7,627 bases of DNA from Candidatus Doudnabacteria bacterium (GTDB lineage Bacteria > Patescibacteriota > Doudnabacteria > UBA920). The notes beneath the pieces are model-generated. The model had not been told where the DNA came from, searched no databases, and saw only the letters and a list, made by a program, of their open reading frames with translations. The number at the start of each line of letters is the position of its first letter. Position 1 is the stretch's first letter. Both the position numbers and the translations under genes were made by a program. Of the stretch, positions 5,903-7,627 are shown piece by piece. The stretch lies in NCBI GenBank assembly GCA_903913365.1, contig CAIWKW010000100.1, positions 1 to 7,627 on the forward strand. Direction: 5' to 3'.

Positions 5903-5917
5903 GAGAGCGGTTTTTTT
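5894..5917 (+). terminator. Intrinsic terminator about 115 nt after the promoter
   Basis: AACCGC (5897-5902), GAGA tetraloop, GCGGTT (5907-5912), running into seven T residues (5911-5917). Transcription from the promoter at 5766-5794 would stop here unless antiterminated, yielding a short RNA of about 115 nt. Confidence 0.75.
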
Positions 5918-6436
5918 GTTCACAATATCAATATTGCCGCAGGCAAAAATAATAGCGAACAATCCGCCGAAGCCTTGCTTGCCCGCCGAAGCTTTATGCG
6001 AAGGCTGGGGCGAAGGCGGATATCAATAGCATAGAGAAAATTCAATCAGCTCCTTAAAGAAAAGTTTTATTATAGTGTAACCAAATATATACTGCTCACA
6101 GGTCTCAGCATTCCAATTTTAATATGGGAATACAGGCTCGTAGATCCAGTTTGGGCAGTAGCTATTTGGTTGTAATAATTAGCAGTCAGCGAATAAGCAT
6201 GTCAGCAAATCAGCTTATTGCAACCCTGTACTTTAAAAACTAAATAAATAGACATCCAAGTATCAATCAGACTTGGGTGATCTATGGGTAGATTTCATCT
6301 TAATTATTTTTCCCCAAAAGAAATTTAATTAGGTGAATGAATGTAAGTAAATCAAAACATTGTATCCGAATAGCAATTTGTTTATCATCACTCTTGCCGA
6401 GGGATGGTAGCTGCAAATTGCTAGTCAATATCTGAA
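5918..6436. other. Noncoding stretch between the terminator and 23S
   Basis: No coding region, tRNA or 16S 3' end was found here. Visible items are a small hairpin TTGCC-GCA-GGCAA (5934-5946); the large palindrome 5962-6021; weak inverted repeats ATTCC/GGAAT (6110-6131) and CCAAGT/ACTTGG (6256-6276); a weak TTGCAA-N17-TAAATA promoter-like pair (6218-6246); and AGC-rich sequence around 6180-6215 with AATAAGC/GCTTATT arms. It is presumably the 23S precursor leader; its processing stem cannot be judged because the 3' flank of 23S is outside the window. Confidence 0.6.
5962..6021. repeat. Large GC-rich palindrome in the 23S leader
   Basis: Outer arms ATCCGCC (5962-5968) and GGCGGAT (6015-6021), inner arms AGCCTT (5971-5976) and AAGGCT (6001-6006). 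Two CCGCCGAAGC copies lie in the 5' half. It stands out as GC-rich in an AT-rich leader and looks like a dispersed REP-type element related at its end to the one at 3053-3078. Confidence 0.6.
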
Positions 6437-6729
6437 GTTAAAATAAGATAAGGGTATACGGTGGATGCCTAGGTAATATGAGCCGATGAAGGACGTATAA
6501 GCCTGCGAAAAGCCTCGGGGAGCTGGCAATAGAGCTTTGATCCGGGGATGTCCGAATGGGGAAACCCACGCACTGGAAGAGTGCGTGCTGTACCGCCGTG
6601 GGGCGGTATATGCGGGAACCATGCGAAGTGAAACATCTCAGTAGCATGTGGAAAATAAATCAATTTCAGCGCAAGCTGGAACGAGATTCCGTTAGTAGTG
6701 GCGAGCGAACGCGGATGTATATAGAAATT

Positions 6730-6765
6730 TATTCATCATTTTAGTATAGTAGAAAATGGTGAATA
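6730..6765 (+). repeat. Extended AU-rich helix in 23S domain I
   Basis: TATTCATCATTTT (6730-6742) pairs over 13 positions, with one G-U wobble, with AAAATGGTGAATA (6753-6765). It follows shortly after the conserved GAGCGAACG segment and lengthens a helix that is shorter in E. coli. Confidence 0.6.
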
Positions 6766-7059
6766 GATTATCTATTAGCCCAAACCTGTTAAGTGTTTTC
6801 AAAGCCGCAAGGTGGAGAATTAAAGATTACAGTCGTTGTTTAGCAGGTGTTATAAGTGGAAATTATTGCCCCTCTGTAAAGGGGCAGGGAATATAGTGTG
6901 CTGTTTAGCAGAACACGCCTGGAAAGGCGGACCAAAGAGGGTGATAGTCCCGTATAGCGAAAAACCATGCAATTTCCTAATTTTTTCTTGAGTACGACCA
7001 GACACGAGAAATCTGGTCGGAAATCAGGTCGACTAAGATCTAAGGCTAAATACTCATAT

Positions 7060-7100
<41 letters not shown>

Positions 7101-7300
7101 CACCCCGGAAGGGGAATGAAATAGTATCTGAAACCGTATACTTACAAGGAGTGGAAGACCTTATTCTTTTTTCGCAAGACTAAAGAATGGTTAACCGCGT
7201 GCCTATTGAAGAATGATCCAACGAGTTAATCTTATGCGGCTTACTTAAGTCTTATCAAAGACGAAAGTGTAGTGAAAGCGAGGATGAATAGTCCGTATTA

Positions 7301-7408
7301 GGAATTTAGTGATTAGTGGTTAGTGATTAGTGGTTAGTAACGCAGTCGGTCGATTGACCGTACTTGTTTTGCTGCTCACTATTCACTAATCACTATTCAC
7401 TTTTTCCT
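7301..7408 (+). repeat. Hairpin insertion of 7-bp repeats inside 23S rRNA
   Basis: Five forward 7-mers of RTTAGTG type (7305-7339) and four inverted 7-mers of TCACTAT type (7376-7403) face each other around a core with its own stem CGGTC-GATT-GACCG (7347-7360) and GCAG/CTGC (7342-7345/7372-7375). GGA/TCC ends close the structure. By alignment the insertion is at the tip of a small E. coli hairpin (CTTAAC/GTTAAG) about 15-20 nt before ATAGACCCGAAACCC, at roughly E. coli position 650 by my count. The conserved rRNA resumes on both sides. Confidence 0.85.
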
Positions 7409-7556
7409 AAATGTCGCATGAGTTAGACCCGAAACCCAGTGAGCTACGCATGGCCAGGATGAACGTTATGTAAAAGTAACGGGAGGTCCGAACCCACTAT
7501 TGCTGCAAAAATAGGGGATGAGCTGTGCGTAGGGGAGAAATTCCAATCGAACTGGG

Positions 7557-7627
7557 TGAAGCTGTCGCCATCAACCAATCCCATGGAGGTTCCTCCAAGC
7601 AGGCAAGGGCCGTCATTGATGGGCTGG
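7557..7627 (+). other. Probable start of an intron or intervening sequence in 23S
   Basis: Immediately after CCAATCGAACTGGG the sequence leaves the 23S consensus, and the expected GAGATAGCTGGTTCTCC does not appear before the window ends. The site corresponds to about E. coli 796-799, a region where organellar LSU rRNA genes carry group I introns. The segment holds GCCATCAA (7568-7575) facing TTGATGG (7616-7622), and GGTTC (7588-7592), which could pair with the exon end GAACT with a terminal U-G, as a group I internal guide would. Class and length cannot be determined because the element runs off the edge. Confidence 0.6.

Larger units (their letters stand above)
5801..5917 (+). ncRNA. Predicted short attenuated transcript or small RNA
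   Basis: Bounded by a near-consensus promoter and an intrinsic terminator, this segment should be made as a discrete RNA of about 115 nt. It is either the leader of the downstream rRNA transcript or an independent small RNA. It matches no small RNA or tRNA that I recognise. Confidence 0.4.

Noticed and set aside
5881..5917. T-box riboswitch suggested by GTGGTCC...ACCGCGAGAGCGG
   Set aside because: The contiguous T-box core (GGGTGGNACCGCG) is broken by an insertion and there is no stem I or specifier loop. The simpler antiterminator/terminator description fits better.
6049..6060. rRNA antitermination boxA-like GCTCCTTAAAGA
   Set aside because: Several mismatches to GCTCTTTAACA and no clear boxB hairpin next to it; too weak to annotate.
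5690..6436. A tRNA or the 3' end of 16S rRNA in the 23S leader
   Set aside because: No cloverleaf with a GTTC-type T-loop and no GGATCACCTCC anti-SD sequence could be found.

Overview
The window looks like a piece of a small-genome, metagenome-type bacterium. My best guess is a member of the Candidate Phyla Radiation (Patescibacteria, possibly Microgenomates). This is inference from a combination of traits: an expanded 23S rRNA that appears to be interrupted by an intron, a 23S gene with no 16S in front of it, weak or absent Shine-Dalgarno sequences on most genes, dispersed GC-rich palindromes, and a large GT-C type membrane protein. No single trait proves it, and a chimeric assembly cannot be excluded from the sequence alone.

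Layout. (1) 2-2008, +: ligA, NAD-dependent DNA ligase, cut off by the left edge, with an unusual in-frame insertion inside its zinc finger and two in-frame 7-bp repeat tracts in linkers. (2) 2012-2956, +: a KirBac-type inward-rectifier channel homologue, 3 bp after ligA, whose selectivity filter reads TLGTS instead of TVGYG. (3) 2957-3092: candidate terminator and a GC-rich palindrome. (4) 3093-4586, +: polytopic membrane protein resembling GT-C glycosyltransferases. (5) 4690-5031 and 5184-5531, both -: two STAS-domain (anti-sigma-factor-antagonist-like) genes. Each has its own almost identical promoter and Shine-Dalgarno, and each is followed by nearly the same long hairpin, while the proteins themselves are strongly diverged. 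(6) 5582-6436: noncoding stretch with a facing pair of 7-bp repeat arms, a near-consensus sigma-70 promoter, a possible 14-codon leader peptide, mutually exclusive antiterminator/terminator stems, a second palindrome, and about 500 bp with no gene. (7) 6437-7556, +: 5' part of 23S rRNA, with a roughly 100-nt hairpin insertion made of 7-bp repeats. (8) 7557-7627: sequence no longer matching 23S rRNA, probably the start of an intron or intervening sequence that runs off the window.

The most unusual theme is a family of degenerate tandem repeats with an exact or near-exact 7-bp period. Every locus has its own 7-mer (AGCARNC, AGTKACA, AGTGATT, AGAATAA, AGAATTA and others), yet most phase to the pattern AGNRNNN. 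They occur inside an essential protein gene (twice), beside terminators, as facing inverted arms, and inside 23S rRNA. The second theme is regulatory: the paired STAS cassettes with conserved bookends, and an attenuator-like switch upstream of the 23S gene.
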